A stretch of DNA of 64,000 nucleotides from Boseongicola aestuarii (GCF_900184815.1 NZ_FXXQ01000010.1:62001-126000), one strand, 5' to 3'; shown: positions 44,348-54,832, counted from the first letter of the stretch. Numbers and translations: made by a program. The notes: generated by a model not told the origin, from the sequence alone.

Positions 44348-46489
44348 ATGTCAGATCGTGTGGATCGCGCCGGGCTACAGGTTGATCGCCTGCTTGCAGA
44401 GTTCATCGAAACCGAAGCGCTTGCCGGAAGCGACGTCACTGCCGATGCGTTCTGGTCGGGTCTCAGCACTCTCGCGCATGACTTTGGTGCAAGGAACCGC
44501 GAACTTCTCGAAATCCGACAGACAATCCAATCCCAGATCGATGACTGGCATATACGCCACCGTAATCAGCCCCACAATCACACGGCCTACACGGCTTTTC
44601 TGAAAGACATCGGATATCTCGTCCCCGAAGGCGATGACTTCGAAATCACCACCTCCAACACGGATCCGGAAATCGCCAGCATTCCGGGGCCGCAACTGGT
44701 CGTGCCGATCACCAATGCACGTTACGCGCTGAACGCGGCAAATGCGCGTTGGGGCAGCCTTTATGATGCCTATTACGGGACCGACGCCACAGATGGCGCA
44801 CCGCCCTCCGGGCCGTACAACAAGGGGCGGGGCGCGCGTGTCGTTGCCAAATCGCGGGTCTTTCTTGACGAAGCCTTCGCGATCGAAGGCCTGAGCCACG
44901 CCGACGCGCGTCGCTATCATGTCCACAACGGCGCACTTCTGATCGACGACCAGCCACTCGTCGATCCGTCCAAATTCATCGGCTTCAAGGGCCACCCGAA
45001 AGCGCCCGAAGCGGTTTTGTTGCGCAACCACGGGCTTCATGTAGAGCTGGTTTTTGACCGCACCCACCCGATCGGCAGCCGAGATCAGGCGGGGCTGGCG
45101 GATGTGCGGCTGGAGGCAGCGGTCAGCGCGATCCTTGATTGCGAAGACAGTGTCGCCTGTGTCGATGCCGAAGACAAAGTGGTGGCCTATCGCAACTGGC
45201 TGGGCCTGATGAAGGGAGATCTGACCGACACCTTCGAAAAGGGCGGCAAAATCGTGACGCGCGCCCTGAACCCCGACAAGGTCTTCACCGCGCCGGACGG
45301 AAGCGAGGTGACGGTCAAGGGCCGCGCGCTGATGCTGGTGCGCAACGTCGGTCACCTGATGACCAACCCGGCCATACTGGACCGCGACGGCAACGAGATT
45401 TTCGAAGGCCTGATGGACGCGATGATTACGACGCTGATCGCCAAACATGATCTGGCGCGCGATAGCGGCAATTCGGTCATGGGGTCGGTCTATGTGGTAA
45501 AGCCCAAAATGCACGGGCCGGACGAGGTGGCCTTTGCAGACGACACCTTTACGCACGTTGAGCGAACGCTGGGGCTGGCACGCGACACCGTTAAGCTAGG
45601 GATCATGGACGAAGAGCGCCGCACGACGGTCAACCTCAAGGAATGCATTCGTGCCGCGAAATCACGCGTCGCATTCATCAATACTGGTTTCCTCGACCGC
45701 ACGGGAGACGAAATTCACACTTCCATGGAAGCGGGGCCATTCAGTCGCAAGGACTGGATCAAGCGCAAAGCCTGGATTTCGGCCTATGAGAACCGCAATG
45801 TCGATATCGGGCTGGCCTGCGGTCTTTCGGGCAAAGCGCAGATCGGCAAAGGCATGTGGGCGATGCCGGACCAGATGGCGGCGATGCTGCAAGCCAAGAT
45901 CGAACATCCGCAAGCCGGGGCAAACTGCGCCTGGGTTCCGTCTCCGACGGCGGCGACGCTGCACGCTCTGCACTATCACAAGGTCGACGTTTTTGCGGTG
46001 CAGGCCAAATTGAAAGCAGGCGGATCGCGCGCACATGTGGACCAGGTGCTTGATATTCCGCTGGCTGCGTTCCGTATGTGGGACAAGCGCCAGATCACCC
46101 GCGAGGTCGAAAATAACGCGCAAGGCATATTGGGATACGTCGTGCGCTGGATTGATCAAGGCGTCGGATGTTCGAAAGTGCCGGACATCAACAATGTTGG
46201 TTTGATGGAAGACCGCGCAACTTGCCGCATCTCCGCGCAGCATATCGCGAACTGGCTGCATCACGGCGTCGTGGACCGGAACGAGGTGCGCGCGATCATG
46301 GAGCGCATGGCGGTGGTCGTCGACGGTCAGAACGCGGGCGATCCGTCATATGCTCCGATGGCGCCGGGCTTTGAAGGGATTGCCTTTAAAGCTGCCTGTG
46401 ATCTGGTGTTCGAAGGCCGTGTGCAGCCATCGGGATATACCGAACCGATCCTCCACCGCCGCCGCCTTGAGTTGAAAGCATCTCTTTAA
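44348..46489 (+). CDS. glcB: Malate synthase G
   Basis: The start ATG 44348, with AGAGAGG at eight to nine bases, gives 713 residues, the normal length of the G form. Family segments include [38 protein letters not shown] and [15 protein letters not shown], then [17 protein letters not shown] with the catalytic glutamate region, [20 protein letters not shown] and the C-terminal [20 protein letters not shown]. It condenses glyoxylate with acetyl-CoA to malate. Its substrate can come from the GlcDEF complex encoded near 16-20 kb. It is separated from glcDEF, unlike the E. coli operon. Confidence 0.96.
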   Translation: MSDRVDRAGLQVDRLLAEFIETEALAGSDVTADAFWSGLSTLAHDFGARNRELLEIRQTIQSQIDDWHIRHRNQPHNHTAYTAFLKDIGYLVPEGDDFEITTSNTDPEIASIPGPQLVVPITNARYALNAANARWGSLYDAYYGTDATDGAPPSGPYNKGRGARVVAKSRVFLDEAFAIEGLSHADARRYHVHNGALLIDDQPLVDPSKFIGFKGHPKAPEAVLLRNHGLHVELVFDRTHPIGSRDQAGLADVRLEAAVSAILDCEDSVACVDAEDKVVAYRNWLGLMKGDLTDTFEKGGKIVTRALNPDKVFTAPDGSEVTVKGRALMLVRNVGHLMTNPAILDRDGNEIFEGLMDAMITTLIAKHDLARDSGNSVMGSVYVVKPKMHGPDEVAFADDTFTHVERTLGLARDTVKLGIMDEERRTTVNLKECIRAAKSRVAFINTGFLDRTGDEIHTSMEAGPFSRKDWIKRKAWISAYENRNVDIGLACGLSGKAQIGKGMWAMPDQMAAMLQAKIEHPQAGANCAWVPSPTAATLHALHYHKVDVFAVQAKLKAGGSRAHVDQVLDIPLAAFRMWDKRQITREVENNAQGILGYVVRWIDQGVGCSKVPDINNVGLMEDRATCRISAQHIANWLHHGVVDRNEVRAIMERMAVVVDGQNAGDPSYAPMAPGFEGIAFKAACDLVFEGRVQPSGYTEPILHRRRLELKASL

Positions 46490-46490
46490 G

Positions 46491-46569
46491 ATCGACGCGC
46501 CTTGCGCGCCGATCCGCCGGGGCCATTCTGCCCCCGGACTCCTTGAGGATATTTTCCAACAAGAGAAGG
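46491..46569 (+). repeat. Dispersed intergenic element, copy 3
   Basis: GATCG-CGCGC palindromes (GATCGACGCGC/GCGCGCCGATC with one mismatch) follow directly on the glcB stop and can act as a terminator. Then come CCGGGGCCATTCTGCCCCCGG (as two halves of a hairpin), TTGAGGATATTTTCC and the purine-rich end AAGAGAAGG. Same plan as copies 1, 2 and 4. Confidence 0.55.
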
Positions 46570-46698
46570 GTACAGCCGCGCGCGTGTTGGATGCCATTGC
46601 GCGAATTTGCACGTTGGGCGAGTGAACCTGTGCGCTAAGTGCAGTTATCAAGTGTTGGCATTTGCCTTAGGAGGTTGCCAACGAGGAAGGAAATTTCT

Positions 46699-47472
46699 TT
46701 GCGTCCAGTTGTCGGCATCATTGGCAATGCTTTTTTGATCAACGATGAATATCCGGCCCATACCGGGGGGCGGATGAACAGTCAGGCTGTGGCTGAGGTC
46801 TGTGGCGCGCTGCCCCTGATCGTGCCGGCAGACCCTGCTCTGGTTGATGTGGACGATTTGATGGCGGCCTGTGACGGTTTCGTCTTCACCGGAGCCCGGG
46901 CAAACGTACACCCCGTTCATTACAATGAAGAACCCACCGAGGCGCATGGTGTGTTTGATCCGGCGCGAGATGGCGTGACCATTCCGTTGATCCGGGCCTG
47001 TGTTGCACGCGGCCAGCCGATCCTGTCGATCTGTCGCGGCTTTCAGGAGTTGAATGTTGCGATGGGCGGTTCGCTTTACACTGAAATCCGCGACCTGCCG
47101 GGCAGGGTGAACCACCGGATGCCGCCCGACGGTACCATCGAGGAGAAATTCGAGATCCGCCAGAACGTGACGTTCACGCGGGATGGTGTGTTTCATCGTC
47201 TGATGGGCGCCGAAGTCGTGCGGACCAACACGCTGCACGGGCAGGGGATCAAGGACACGGGGGCACGGATCGTCATTGATGGTTGGGCCGATGACGGCAC
47301 GCCCGAGGCGATCTATGTGAACGGCGCACCGGGTTTCACCTTGGGGGTTCAGTGGCATCCCGAATACAAGGCGGCAGAGGATCCGGTTTCGCGACCGCTT
47401 TTCGAAGCGTTCGGCAAGGCCATTGCCGATTGGAAGAATGGCAAGCGCTCGGGTGATCTGAAAATCGCCTGA
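46699..47472 (+). CDS. Class I glutamine amidotransferase-like hydrolase (PuuD family)
   Basis: The start is taken as TTG 46699 because AGGAAGG lies ahead at the right distance and no ATG fits. The 257-residue protein has the nucleophile in SICRGFQELNVAMGGSL and the His/Glu pair in GVQWHPEYKA. The N-terminus PVVGIIGNAFLINDEYPAHT matches gamma-glutamyl-GABA hydrolase (PuuD) proteins. It would release glutamate from gamma-glutamylated amines. No other puu genes are nearby, so the substrate is open. GTTGGCA (46654-46660) and TGCCAAC (46676-46682) form an inverted repeat just upstream. Confidence 0.85.
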   Translation: MRPVVGIIGNAFLINDEYPAHTGGRMNSQAVAEVCGALPLIVPADPALVDVDDLMAACDGFVFTGARANVHPVHYNEEPTEAHGVFDPARDGVTIPLIRACVARGQPILSICRGFQELNVAMGGSLYTEIRDLPGRVNHRMPPDGTIEEKFEIRQNVTFTRDGVFHRLMGAEVVRTNTLHGQGIKDTGARIVIDGWADDGTPEAIYVNGAPGFTLGVQWHPEYKAAEDPVSRPLFEAFGKAIADWKNGKRSGDLKIA

Positions 47473-47557
47473 TCTCCAAGTTCTCTTTGATTGAGGCCCA
47501 TCAAATCGTGCGGGAGCTTCTCGGGTAGGTATGCTTTGTCAAAACGAAGGTACCCCG

Positions 47558-48100
47558 ATGAAAACCGCGATCATTTATGCCTCGACCGAAGGCCAGACGC
47601 GCAAGATTGCGCATCACGCCGAAGACTTTTTGCAAGGGGAGGGGCACGGCGTCACTCTGCGAAATGCCACCGATGCCGGAGACCTTCGCCTGAGCGAGTT
47701 TGACGCGGTCATTCTGGCGGCCTCGGTGCATGCCGGGAAATATCAGTCGGAAATTGTCGCCTATGCGAAAGATCACGCCAATGCGCTGAACCAAGTGGCG
47801 TCGATGTTCCTGTCTGTCTCGCTCGGGGCGGCGGGCGACGACGCGACCGAATGGAGCGCCTTGCGATGCTATGTCGACGACTTGAAAAACGACACGGGCT
47901 GGACTCCCGACAAGGTCGAACACGTCGCAGGCGCGTTCAAGTTCACGGAATACGACTTCTTTCGCTATTGGGCGATGAGGTGGATGGAGTCCAAGAGAGA
48001 CCCATCGGCCCCCGCGGGCGAGGATCGCGAATATACCGACTGGGACAGACTGGACAAAACCTTGAAGGACTGGACGCGCGCCCGGTCTGCTGCCAGTTAG
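47558..48100 (+). CDS. Flavodoxin-domain protein, HemG-like
   Basis: ATG 47558 gives 180 residues. The N-terminus MKTAIIYASTEGQTRKIAHH is the FMN-binding loop of long-chain flavodoxins. The middle AASVHAGKYQSEIVAYAKDH and MFLSVSLGAAGDD match the menaquinone-dependent protoporphyrinogen oxidase HemG. YFRYWAMRWM-type residues near the C-terminus also fit. It may oxidise protoporphyrinogen IX, but small HemG-like flavodoxins with other roles exist. It is 33 bases before the isomerase gene. Confidence 0.8.
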   Translation: MKTAIIYASTEGQTRKIAHHAEDFLQGEGHGVTLRNATDAGDLRLSEFDAVILAASVHAGKYQSEIVAYAKDHANALNQVASMFLSVSLGAAGDDATEWSALRCYVDDLKNDTGWTPDKVEHVAGAFKFTEYDFFRYWAMRWMESKRDPSAPAGEDREYTDWDRLDKTLKDWTRARSAAS

Positions 48101-48133
48101 GTCGTCGGACAACCTACAGGGAGTGCGGCGCGC

Positions 48134-48820
48134 ATGAAACGCTCGACGATCAACGAAATCATGGCTGCGGCGGACGACTTGATCCGCCACCATGGCTTTA
48201 CCTTGCCGCCTTTTGCCTATTGGACGCCGGACGAATTCCGCGCCCGAACCGACGCCCGACGCATTGTCGAGGCGCGTATGGGCTGGGATATAACCGACTA
48301 TGGTCAGGGCGATTTCGATGCGCTGGGCCTGTTCCTGTTCACCCTCAGGAATGGCTCACTCGCCGATCTGCAGCGCGGTCGCGGCATGGTCTATGCGGAG
48401 AAACTGCTGATTTCGCGGCAAGACCAGATCAGCCCGATGCACACCCATGTGATCAAGTCCGAGGATATCATCAACCGGGGCGGGGCTACGATGGTGATCG
48501 AACTCTTTGGCTCGGATGATGATGGGAACTGCGCGTCAGATCGCGGTGGTGTCGTGCTTTGCGACGGAATCGAGCGCGCTTACGCGCCGGGTGAAAAGCT
48601 GAAGTTTGCCCCTGGCGAAAGCATAACGTTGATGCCAGGTGACTGGCACGCATTCTGGGGCGAAGGGGGGGACGTCTTGATCGGTGAGGTCTCAACCGTG
48701 AACGACGATATCACCGACAATATCTTCCGTGAACCGATTGGCCGCTTTGCCGAAATCGATGAGGACGTGGCACCGACCCACCTTCTGGTCAGCGATTACG
48801 ACACCTGGCTCCCGGTCTGA
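48134..48820 (+). CDS. D-lyxose isomerase-like cupin protein
   Basis: A 228-residue single-cupin protein. ISPMHTHVIKSEDIINRGGA carries two of the metal ligands (HTH and Glu), and LMPGDWHAFWGEGGDVLIG provides a further histidine. The N-terminal MKRSTINEIMAAADDLIRHH and LPPFAYWTPDEFRAR match the D-lyxose ketol-isomerase family (D-lyxose to D-xylulose). GGGAG lies ahead of the ATG. The gene lies downstream of the HemG-like gene, with no sugar-transport genes around it, so the natural sugar is uncertain. Its stop overlaps the convergent acetyltransferase gene by 25 bases. Confidence 0.86.
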   Translation: MKRSTINEIMAAADDLIRHHGFTLPPFAYWTPDEFRARTDARRIVEARMGWDITDYGQGDFDALGLFLFTLRNGSLADLQRGRGMVYAEKLLISRQDQISPMHTHVIKSEDIINRGGATMVIELFGSDDDGNCASDRGGVVLCDGIERAYAPGEKLKFAPGESITLMPGDWHAFWGEGGDVLIGEVSTVNDDITDNIFREPIGRFAEIDEDVAPTHLLVSDYDTWLPV

Positions 48821-49269
48821 GGCAATTCCATCTCGAAGCGCTCCAGTTCGACATTCAGCCGCGTGACGACGTCACGGGCCATGACGTGCCAACCGCGCTT
48901 TTCGAGGAAAGGTCGCAGATAGTGGCTGGCGTGCGTTGTAAGGCGGACGAACTCGCTTGCGCGCGCCTGTTCCAACAGTTTGTCGTAAAGCTGTAAGGCC
49001 GTGCCATCACCGCGTGCTCGGGAACTGACAAAAAACATATCGAGATATCCATCTTCTCTCAGACTGATGAAACCGGTCAGACCGTGCTCATCCGAGGTCA
49101 CCCACGCGCGGGCGGCCGATAATCGCGGCAGCCACCATTCCTGAACGATCGGAGAGGGAACCCATGCATGGCGCTGAGCGGCGTCATAGAGATCAATTGC
49201 GCCTTGATGGACAGCTTCGAAATAGACCGCGTAGCTCGCCTCGGCGTCAGTTGGTTCCCATTTGCGCAT
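48796..49269 (-). CDS. GNAT-family N-acetyltransferase
   Basis: The start at 49269 overlaps the kynU stop as TAATG, so the two are translationally coupled. The 157 residues show GNAT features: GLTGFISLREDGYLDMFFVS (strands beta 3-4), then SSRARGDGTALQLYDKLLEQ, the acetyl-CoA loop in an RGxGxA-like form, and a C-terminal ARASEFVRLTTHASHYLRPF, EKRGWHVMARD. It acetylates an unknown amine. An upstream in-frame start is not preferred because of the coupling. Confidence 0.84.
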   Translation of the reverse strand: MRKWEPTDAEASYAVYFEAVHQGAIDLYDAAQRHAWVPSPIVQEWWLPRLSAARAWVTSDEHGLTGFISLREDGYLDMFFVSSRARGDGTALQLYDKLLEQARASEFVRLTTHASHYLRPFLEKRGWHVMARDVVTRLNVELERFEMELPQTGSQVS

Positions 49270-50462
49270 TATGTCACCGCAGCACGGGCCCGATAGGCCG
49301 GCGTGTCCCATTCGTTGGAGTTCAGGATGTCTTCGAGATGTTTGGCGGCGCCGATTATTTCGGCTTCGCCGATGTAAAGAGGCGTCACGCCGAAACGCAT
49401 GATGTCTGGTGCGCGGAAATCACCAATCACGCCGCGCGAGATCAGGGCCTGCATTACGGCATAGCCTTCAGGGTGGCGAAATCCGACTTGCGAACCGCGC
49501 TTGGTGCCGTCCCGAGGAGATGCAAGCGTCACATCGCTGCAGCGCGCCTCGACTTCAGCAATAAAGAGGTCGATCAATTCGATCGAGCGCGCGCGCAGCT
49601 GGTCCATGTCGACGTCGTCCCAGACATCAAGAGCTGCGTCCAAAGCCGCCATTTGCAACATCGCCGGTGTGCCGACGCGCATCCGGTCAATACCCTGACC
49701 TGCGCGGTAATCCAGATCAAACGCGAACGGAGCTTCATGTCCAAGCCATCCCGACAAAGCGGGGCGCACATCCTCGGTGATCTCGGGCGCGACATAGATG
49801 AAGGCCGGACCACCGGGGCCGGAGTTCAGATACTTGTACGTGCATCCCACGGCGAAGTCCGCCTTGCCGTTCCTGACGTCCACAGGAAAGGCTCCCGCCG
49901 AATGTGCCAGATCCCAGATTGCCAAGGCTCCGGCGTCATGCGCCCGGCGCGTCAAAGCAGGCATGTCATGACGCCGCCCGGTTCGATAATCGACCTCGGT
50001 CAACATCAGGCAGGCAACGCTCTCATCGATATGGTCGGCGACGTCCTCGGGTGCGACGACCTTCAGTTCATGTCCGCGATCAAGTGACTTCAACAGCCCT
50101 TCGGCCATGTAAAGATCACTCGGGAAGTTACCGGAATCGCTCAATATAACACGACGCTCAGGGCGCAAATCCAATGCTGATGCCAGCGCCTGATAGACCT
50201 TGATAGACAGCGTATCGCCCATGACGACGCTGCCAGCGGGCGCACCGATTAACCGTCCAATGCGGTCACCGACCCGGCGCGGCATGGCCATCCATCCCGC
50301 CTTGTTCCAACCGGTGATCAGCATCTCGCCCCATTCGTCGCGTATCATAGCCTCGACGCGGGCCGGTACGGACCTTGGCAAGGGACCAAGCGAATTTCCA
50401 TCAAGATAGATCATGCCCTCGGGCAGATTGAAGAAGCGGCGGGTTTTTTCAAAATCTGTCAT
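49269..50462 (-). CDS. kynU: Kynureninase
   Basis: This 397-residue PLP enzyme of fold type I shows GMIYLDGNSLGPLPRSVP at the N-terminus. LSDSGNFPSDLYMAEGLLKS and the Asp-containing AIWDLAHSAGAFPVD follow. The Schiff-base lysine lies in DFAVGCTYKYLNSGPG. The family hydrolyses L-kynurenine (or 3-hydroxykynurenine) to anthranilate (or 3-hydroxyanthranilate) and alanine in tryptophan breakdown. No kynA/kynB gene is in the window. It lies divergent to the methyltransferase gene with 48 bases between. Confidence 0.93.
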   Translation of the reverse strand: MTDFEKTRRFFNLPEGMIYLDGNSLGPLPRSVPARVEAMIRDEWGEMLITGWNKAGWMAMPRRVGDRIGRLIGAPAGSVVMGDTLSIKVYQALASALDLRPERRVILSDSGNFPSDLYMAEGLLKSLDRGHELKVVAPEDVADHIDESVACLMLTEVDYRTGRRHDMPALTRRAHDAGALAIWDLAHSAGAFPVDVRNGKADFAVGCTYKYLNSGPGGPAFIYVAPEITEDVRPALSGWLGHEAPFAFDLDYRAGQGIDRMRVGTPAMLQMAALDAALDVWDDVDMDQLRARSIELIDLFIAEVEARCSDVTLASPRDGTKRGSQVGFRHPEGYAVMQALISRGVIGDFRAPDIMRFGVTPLYIGEAEIIGAAKHLEDILNSNEWDTPAYRARAAVT

Positions 50463-50510
50463 GACAAAAGCCCATAGCGCCGCAAGGGCCGCACCGCTAG
50501 GCTGGACGTC

Positions 50511-50945
50511 ATGATGAAATGGATTGATCTTCCGCCCGTCTGGACCATCGCTGCCCTGGGCTTAACCTGGCTCATGCCCATTACCGCGCCATGGGGTCCT
50601 GCAACCCTGCCTGGACGCATCGCTCTGGGCGCCGCTGCGCTTCTGATCGCCGCGTCGCTCTTCGAGTTCATGCGCGCACGCACAACAGTTATTCCGCGTG
50701 AGGCCCCTTCGGCCCTCATCACTACCGGCATATTCCGCCTCTCGCGCAATCCGATCTACCTGGCAGACTTGTTGATCCTCGCGGGCTTTTCTTTGATCTG
50801 GGGCAAATTTTTCGGCCTTGTTCTGGTACCGGTCCTCGGCTGGCTGCTTTTTCGACGTTTTATCGCGGACGAAGAAGCGCGCCTGCAGGCGGCCTTCGCA
50901 GGCGAATACGACGCCTATCGCGCACAGACACGGCGCTGGATATGA
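50511..50945 (+). CDS. ICMT/PEMT-family integral membrane methyltransferase-like protein
   Basis: The 144-residue protein has four to five membrane spans (WTIAALGLTWLMPITAP, IALGAAALLIAASLFEFM and a hydrophobic pair in the second half). Its core motif is GIFRLSRNPIYLADLLILAG, and the end is EARLQAAFAGEYDAYRAQTR. RNPxYL and the final FGxxYxxY belong to the isoprenylcysteine carboxyl methyltransferase/PEMT superfamily, which uses S-adenosylmethionine. The acceptor is unknown in bacteria; such proteins are common in roseobacters. Confidence 0.8.
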   Translation: MMKWIDLPPVWTIAALGLTWLMPITAPWGPATLPGRIALGAAALLIAASLFEFMRARTTVIPREAPSALITTGIFRLSRNPIYLADLLILAGFSLIWGKFFGLVLVPVLGWLLFRRFIADEEARLQAAFAGEYDAYRAQTRRWI

Positions 50946-51057
50946 AATCTAAGGGCGCTCAGGACGTTAAGGCATTGAGAAACCCGTTCCAGACCATTAG
51001 ACATCGCCCGTATTCGACCCATGTCTGCCAACAACAATACCATTCGGGGGATAGTCC

Positions 51058-52629
51058 ATGAAGATCGGAGCGCCGAAAGAAAGCGCAAGCGGAGAAGCAC
51101 GGGTGGCGATGACGCCAGCAAGTGCCAAGGACCTGCAAAAGCTCGGCTATGAATGTTTGATCCAGAAAGGCGCTGGCGAAGCCGCTGGTTTTTCTGACGC
51201 CGCTTACAAAAAGGCCGGTGTTTCGGTCGTCTCTGGGGCCGCGCTTTGGAAAGACGCCGATATCGTCGCCAAGGTCCGCCCGCCCACCGACGCCGAAGCC
51301 AAAAAGCTTTCGGCCAACCAAACTCTGATTTCCTTCTTCTATCCGGCCTCGAACGAGACGCTGATGGAGACAGCGAAAGAGCAGGGCGCAAGCGTCATTG
51401 CAATGGACATGGTCCCGCGTATCAGCCGCGCTCAAAAGATGGATGCTCTGTCTTCCATGGCGAACATCGCCGGCTACCGCGCTGTTATAGAAGCCGGAAA
51501 CAACTTCGGCCGCTTCTTCACCGGTCAGGTGACAGCCGCTGGCAAGGTGCCTCCCGCCAAGGTTCTGGTCGTCGGTGCTGGTGTCGCAGGCCTCGCCGCA
51601 ATCGGCACCTCGACCTCGCTTGGTGCGATCACACTGGCCTTCGACGTCCGTCCTGAAGTGGCGGAACAGATCGAGTCGATGGGAGCTGAATTCGTCTACC
51701 TCGACTTCGAAGAAGAGGCGCAGGACGGCTCTGCAACGGGTGGCTACGCCGCTGTATCCTCGCCTGAATTTGCCGAAGCGCAGCTGAAAAAGTTCCGCGA
51801 ACTGGCCCCCGACGTTGACATCGTCATCACGACGGCCCTGATCCCGAACCGCGACGCACCTATCCTGTGGACCAAGGACATGGTCGAGATGATGAAGCCC
51901 GGTTCGGTGATCGTCGACCTTGCTGCCGAACGTGGCGGTAACTGCGAACTGACGGTCAAAGACGAAAAGATCGTCACGAAGAATGACGTGACTATCGTCG
52001 GCTACACAGATTTCCCGAGCCGCATGGCCGCACAGTCTTCGCTGCTGTACTCGAACAACATCCGCCACATGATGACGGACCTGACGCCCGAAAAAGACGG
52101 GCAGGTTGTGCACAACATGGAAGACGACGTGATCCGGGGTGCCACGATCACCCATAAAGGCGAGATCACCTGGCCACCCCCACCGCCAAAAACCAAGGCG
52201 ATCGCGGCGCAGCCCAAGAAAGACAAACCAAAAGAACTGACGCCCGAAGAGAAGAAGGCCGCAGAAGCTGCCGCCTTCAAGAAAGAGACCAAGACGCAGA
52301 TCACCGCGCTGGCCATCGGTGGTGCGCTGATCCTCGCGGTTGGCCTGGTGGCTCCCGCCAGCTTCATGCAGCACTTCATCGTGTTCGTGCTCAGCGTGTT
52401 CGTCGGCTTCAACGTCATCTGGAACGTCGCGCATTCGCTGCATACACCTCTTATGGCGGTCACGAACGCGATCTCGTCGATCATCATCCTCGGCGCGCTG
52501 ATCCAGATCGGGTCGTCCTCGACGATCATCACGATCCTGTCGATGCTCGCGGTCCTCATGGCCGCAGTAAACATCTTCGGCGGTTTCCTCGTCACACGGC
52601 GCATGCTCGCCATGTTCCAAAAGTCGTAA
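51058..52629 (+). CDS. pntA: Proton-translocating NAD(P) transhydrogenase, alpha subunit
   Basis: This 523-residue protein is a fused alpha subunit. The NAD(H)-binding domain I ([55 protein letters not shown]) is followed by a charged linker from about residue 375. Four membrane helices follow at the C-terminus ([20 protein letters not shown] and on). GGGGGA precedes the ATG. With PntB it couples hydride transfer from NADH to NADP+ to proton entry and makes NADPH. It is 12 bases before pntB. Confidence 0.96.
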   Translation: MKIGAPKESASGEARVAMTPASAKDLQKLGYECLIQKGAGEAAGFSDAAYKKAGVSVVSGAALWKDADIVAKVRPPTDAEAKKLSANQTLISFFYPASNETLMETAKEQGASVIAMDMVPRISRAQKMDALSSMANIAGYRAVIEAGNNFGRFFTGQVTAAGKVPPAKVLVVGAGVAGLAAIGTSTSLGAITLAFDVRPEVAEQIESMGAEFVYLDFEEEAQDGSATGGYAAVSSPEFAEAQLKKFRELAPDVDIVITTALIPNRDAPILWTKDMVEMMKPGSVIVDLAAERGGNCELTVKDEKIVTKNDVTIVGYTDFPSRMAAQSSLLYSNNIRHMMTDLTPEKDGQVVHNMEDDVIRGATITHKGEITWPPPPPKTKAIAAQPKKDKPKELTPEEKKAAEAAAFKKETKTQITALAIGGALILAVGLVAPASFMQHFIVFVLSVFVGFNVIWNVAHSLHTPLMAVTNAISSIIILGALIQIGSSSTIITILSMLAVLMAAVNIFGGFLVTRRMLAMFQKS

Positions 52630-52641
52630 GGGGGCGGGATA

Positions 52642-54159
52642 ATGGATTTCGGTTTCACAACAGCGGCCTACGTTGTCGCAGCAGTTCTCTTCATCTTCTC
52701 GCTTGGTGGTCTTTCGGGGCAGGAAAGCGCGAAACGTGCAGTCTGGTACGGTATCGTCGGTATGGCGATTGCGGTTCTGGCCACGCTCATCGGTCCTGGT
52801 GCCGGTCTTTGGTGGTTGTCGATCATCCTGATCGCACTCGGAGGCGTTGTCGGCTACCAACTGGCCACCAAGGTCGAAATGACCCAAATGCCGGAGCTTG
52901 TCGCAATCATGCACTCGCTTGTCGGCCTCGCGGCGGTCTTTGTAGGCTTCAACGCCGATATCATGATCAACGCAGCCACAGCGCTTTATGCTGAAAACGG
53001 CGGCGTTCTTGGCGCTGTCGGCCCGGATGGCTATACAGCAATCGGCCTGCCAAAAGAAATCACCGACGGCCTTTCTGCCTTCGGCCAACTTGTCGCCAAA
53101 AAGTCAGGTGTTGAGATCACTATCCTGCGCGTCGAGCTTGCCCTTGGCATCTGGATTGGTGCGGTCACTTTCACCGGCTCCGTCATCGCCTATGGCAAGC
53201 TTTCCGGCAACTCCAGCCTTCTGCCATTCAAGATCGACACCTCCGCCAAACAACTTCCCGGCGGTCACCTTCTGAACGCGGCAGCGGCAGCGGGTTCGGT
53301 TATCCTGCTGTTCATGTACCTTGGCGGTGCAGGCAGCTGGACGCTTGTCCTTCTGACGCTTCTGGCGCTGTTCATCGGATATCACCTGATCATGGGCATC
53401 GGCGGTGCGGATATGCCCGTCGTCGTTTCTATGTTGAACAGCTATTCCGGGTGGGCGGCAGCGGCGATTGGCTTCTCGCTGGGCAATGATCTTCTGATCG
53501 TGGTCGGTGCACTGGTCGGCTCGTCCGGTGCGATCCTCAGCTACATCATGTGCAAAGCCATGAACCGCTCGTTCGTCTCGGTGATCCTCGGCGGCTTTGG
53601 AGGCAGCTCTGGCCCTCAAATGGCAGTCGAAGGCGAACAGATCGCGATCGACGCCGACGGCGTCGCGACCGCTCTGAACGACGCCGACAGCATCGTAATC
53701 ATCCCCGGCTATGGCATGGCGGTAGCACAGGCACAGACGGCCGTTGCTGAGTTGACGCGAAAACTGCGCGCGCAAGGCAAGAACGTGCGCTTCGCGATCC
53801 ACCCGGTCGCAGGCCGCTTGCCGGGCCACATGAACGTGCTTCTGGCCGAGGCGAAGGTGCCTTACGACATCGTGCTTGAAATGGATGAGATCAATGACGA
53901 CTTCCCCAATACGGACGTCGCCATTGTCATCGGCTCGAACGACATCGTGAACCCCGCAGCGCAGGACGACCCCAACAGCCCCATCGCCGGTATGCCGGTA
54001 CTGGAATGCTGGAAAGCCAAGCAGGTCTTCGTCTCGAAGCGCGGGCAGGGCACGGGCTACTCGGGTATCGAGAACCCGCTGTTCTTCAAAGAGAACACGC
54101 GCATGTTCTATGGGGACGCGAAAGCATCGCTCGATATGCTCTTGCCGAAAATCGACTGA
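52642..54159 (+). CDS. pntB: Proton-translocating NAD(P) transhydrogenase, beta subunit
   Basis: The 505-residue beta subunit has nine predicted membrane helices (from [20 protein letters not shown] onward). The NADP(H)-binding domain III follows with [60 protein letters not shown] and the terminal [17 protein letters not shown]. The gene starts 12 bases after pntA with GGGGCGGG ahead, and a strong terminator closes the operon. The pair is complete. Confidence 0.96.
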   Translation: MDFGFTTAAYVVAAVLFIFSLGGLSGQESAKRAVWYGIVGMAIAVLATLIGPGAGLWWLSIILIALGGVVGYQLATKVEMTQMPELVAIMHSLVGLAAVFVGFNADIMINAATALYAENGGVLGAVGPDGYTAIGLPKEITDGLSAFGQLVAKKSGVEITILRVELALGIWIGAVTFTGSVIAYGKLSGNSSLLPFKIDTSAKQLPGGHLLNAAAAAGSVILLFMYLGGAGSWTLVLLTLLALFIGYHLIMGIGGADMPVVVSMLNSYSGWAAAAIGFSLGNDLLIVVGALVGSSGAILSYIMCKAMNRSFVSVILGGFGGSSGPQMAVEGEQIAIDADGVATALNDADSIVIIPGYGMAVAQAQTAVAELTRKLRAQGKNVRFAIHPVAGRLPGHMNVLLAEAKVPYDIVLEMDEINDDFPNTDVAIVIGSNDIVNPAAQDDPNSPIAGMPVLECWKAKQVFVSKRGQGTGYSGIENPLFFKENTRMFYGDAKASLDMLLPKID

Positions 54160-54189
54160 GATTGCGCCGCGCTGCCGCGCGTCGCGAGG

Positions 54190-54218
54190 GGGCCGCTGCT
54201 GACGCAGCGGCCCTTTTT
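54190..54218 (+). terminator. Rho-independent terminator of pntAB
   Basis: GGGCCGCTGC (54190-54199) and GCAGCGGCCC (54204-54213) form a perfect 10-bp stem around TGAC, followed directly by TTTTT. It lies 31 bases behind the pntB stop. Confidence 0.92.
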
Positions 54219-54250
54219 GCCTCCGGCGGGGATATTTTTCCAAGAAGAAA
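54219..54250 (+). repeat. Dispersed intergenic element, copy 4 (3' half)
   Basis: GCCTCCGGCGGGGATATTTTTC with AAGAAGAAATG after it repeats the distal half of the element seen at 17.0, 25.9 and 46.5 kb. Here the G/C hairpin position is taken by the pntAB terminator. Confidence 0.5.
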
Positions 54251-54318
54251 TGCAATCTCGCGGTTGACCCAGATGGATTGGGCTACAGGTCCGACGGGAG
54301 GTAAAAAGGATCAGGATA

Positions 54319-54825
54319 ATGATGTCGAAAATAGCGGTGGTGTCTCTTTTGCTGTCGGGGACACCTGCTTTCGCTGATCTGGAGGTCCGTTTCATCGAAG
54401 GCGCACCAAAGGACCGGTTCACCTTTTCCGCAAGTGAAGATCTGTGCGCCCAGGGGCCAGTTGCGATCGATCTTGACCTTGTGGGATCGACCGGGAAGTT
54501 GGTGTTCGATGTTTCAGATGGCGGCGCGGGCGTCGAGGTTTTCCAGCCGCTTGAGGTGGTTGAAGGTATTGAGCTTCTGGTGCGCACTTCAACTGTTCTG
54601 GATGGAGAACAAAGGGTTGCCATTGACCTTGCTTCGCTGCCTTCGGGCGCTTCTTTTGCTTTCACCATTGATGTCGATGATACTTTGGGCGGGCGAGAGA
54701 TCACCGTCTCGGGAAGTGAAATCGCGGGAGCGGCGGTCTCGGTTCAAATGGGCGACGAAACCAGGAATGCTGTGTTCGATGCAAGCGCCAGAGCTACGAT
54801 CAGTTGGTCATCCTGCGACTCCTGA
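54319..54825 (+). CDS. Secreted hypothetical protein, 168 residues
   Basis: A Sec signal peptide (MMSKIAVVSLLLSGTPAFA, cleavage before DLEVRF) is followed by an acidic, all-beta-looking mature part. This includes RFIEGAPKDRFTFSASEDLC and LDLVGSTGKLVFDVSDGGAG, ending ISWSSCDS. The two cysteines (in DLCAQG and SSCDS) could form a disulfide. No family is recognised; it resembles small periplasmic beta-sandwich proteins. AGGAT lies ahead of two adjacent ATG codons (54319 and 54322). Confidence 0.72.
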   Translation: MMSKIAVVSLLLSGTPAFADLEVRFIEGAPKDRFTFSASEDLCAQGPVAIDLDLVGSTGKLVFDVSDGGAGVEVFQPLEVVEGIELLVRTSTVLDGEQRVAIDLASLPSGASFAFTIDVDDTLGGREITVSGSEIAGAAVSVQMGDETRNAVFDASARATISWSSCDS

Positions 54826-54832
54826 TGTCTGT

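Noticed and set aside
44375-45556. Open frame of 393 codons antisense to malate synthase G
   Set aside because: Malate synthase G is clear over this whole stretch; the antisense product shows no domain or plausible start context.
50959-53088. A very long open frame (about 700 codons) antisense to pntA and pntB
   Set aside because: It mirrors the codon bias of pntAB, has no motif, and its sequence is a typical Asp/Arg/His-rich shadow of GC-rich coding DNA.
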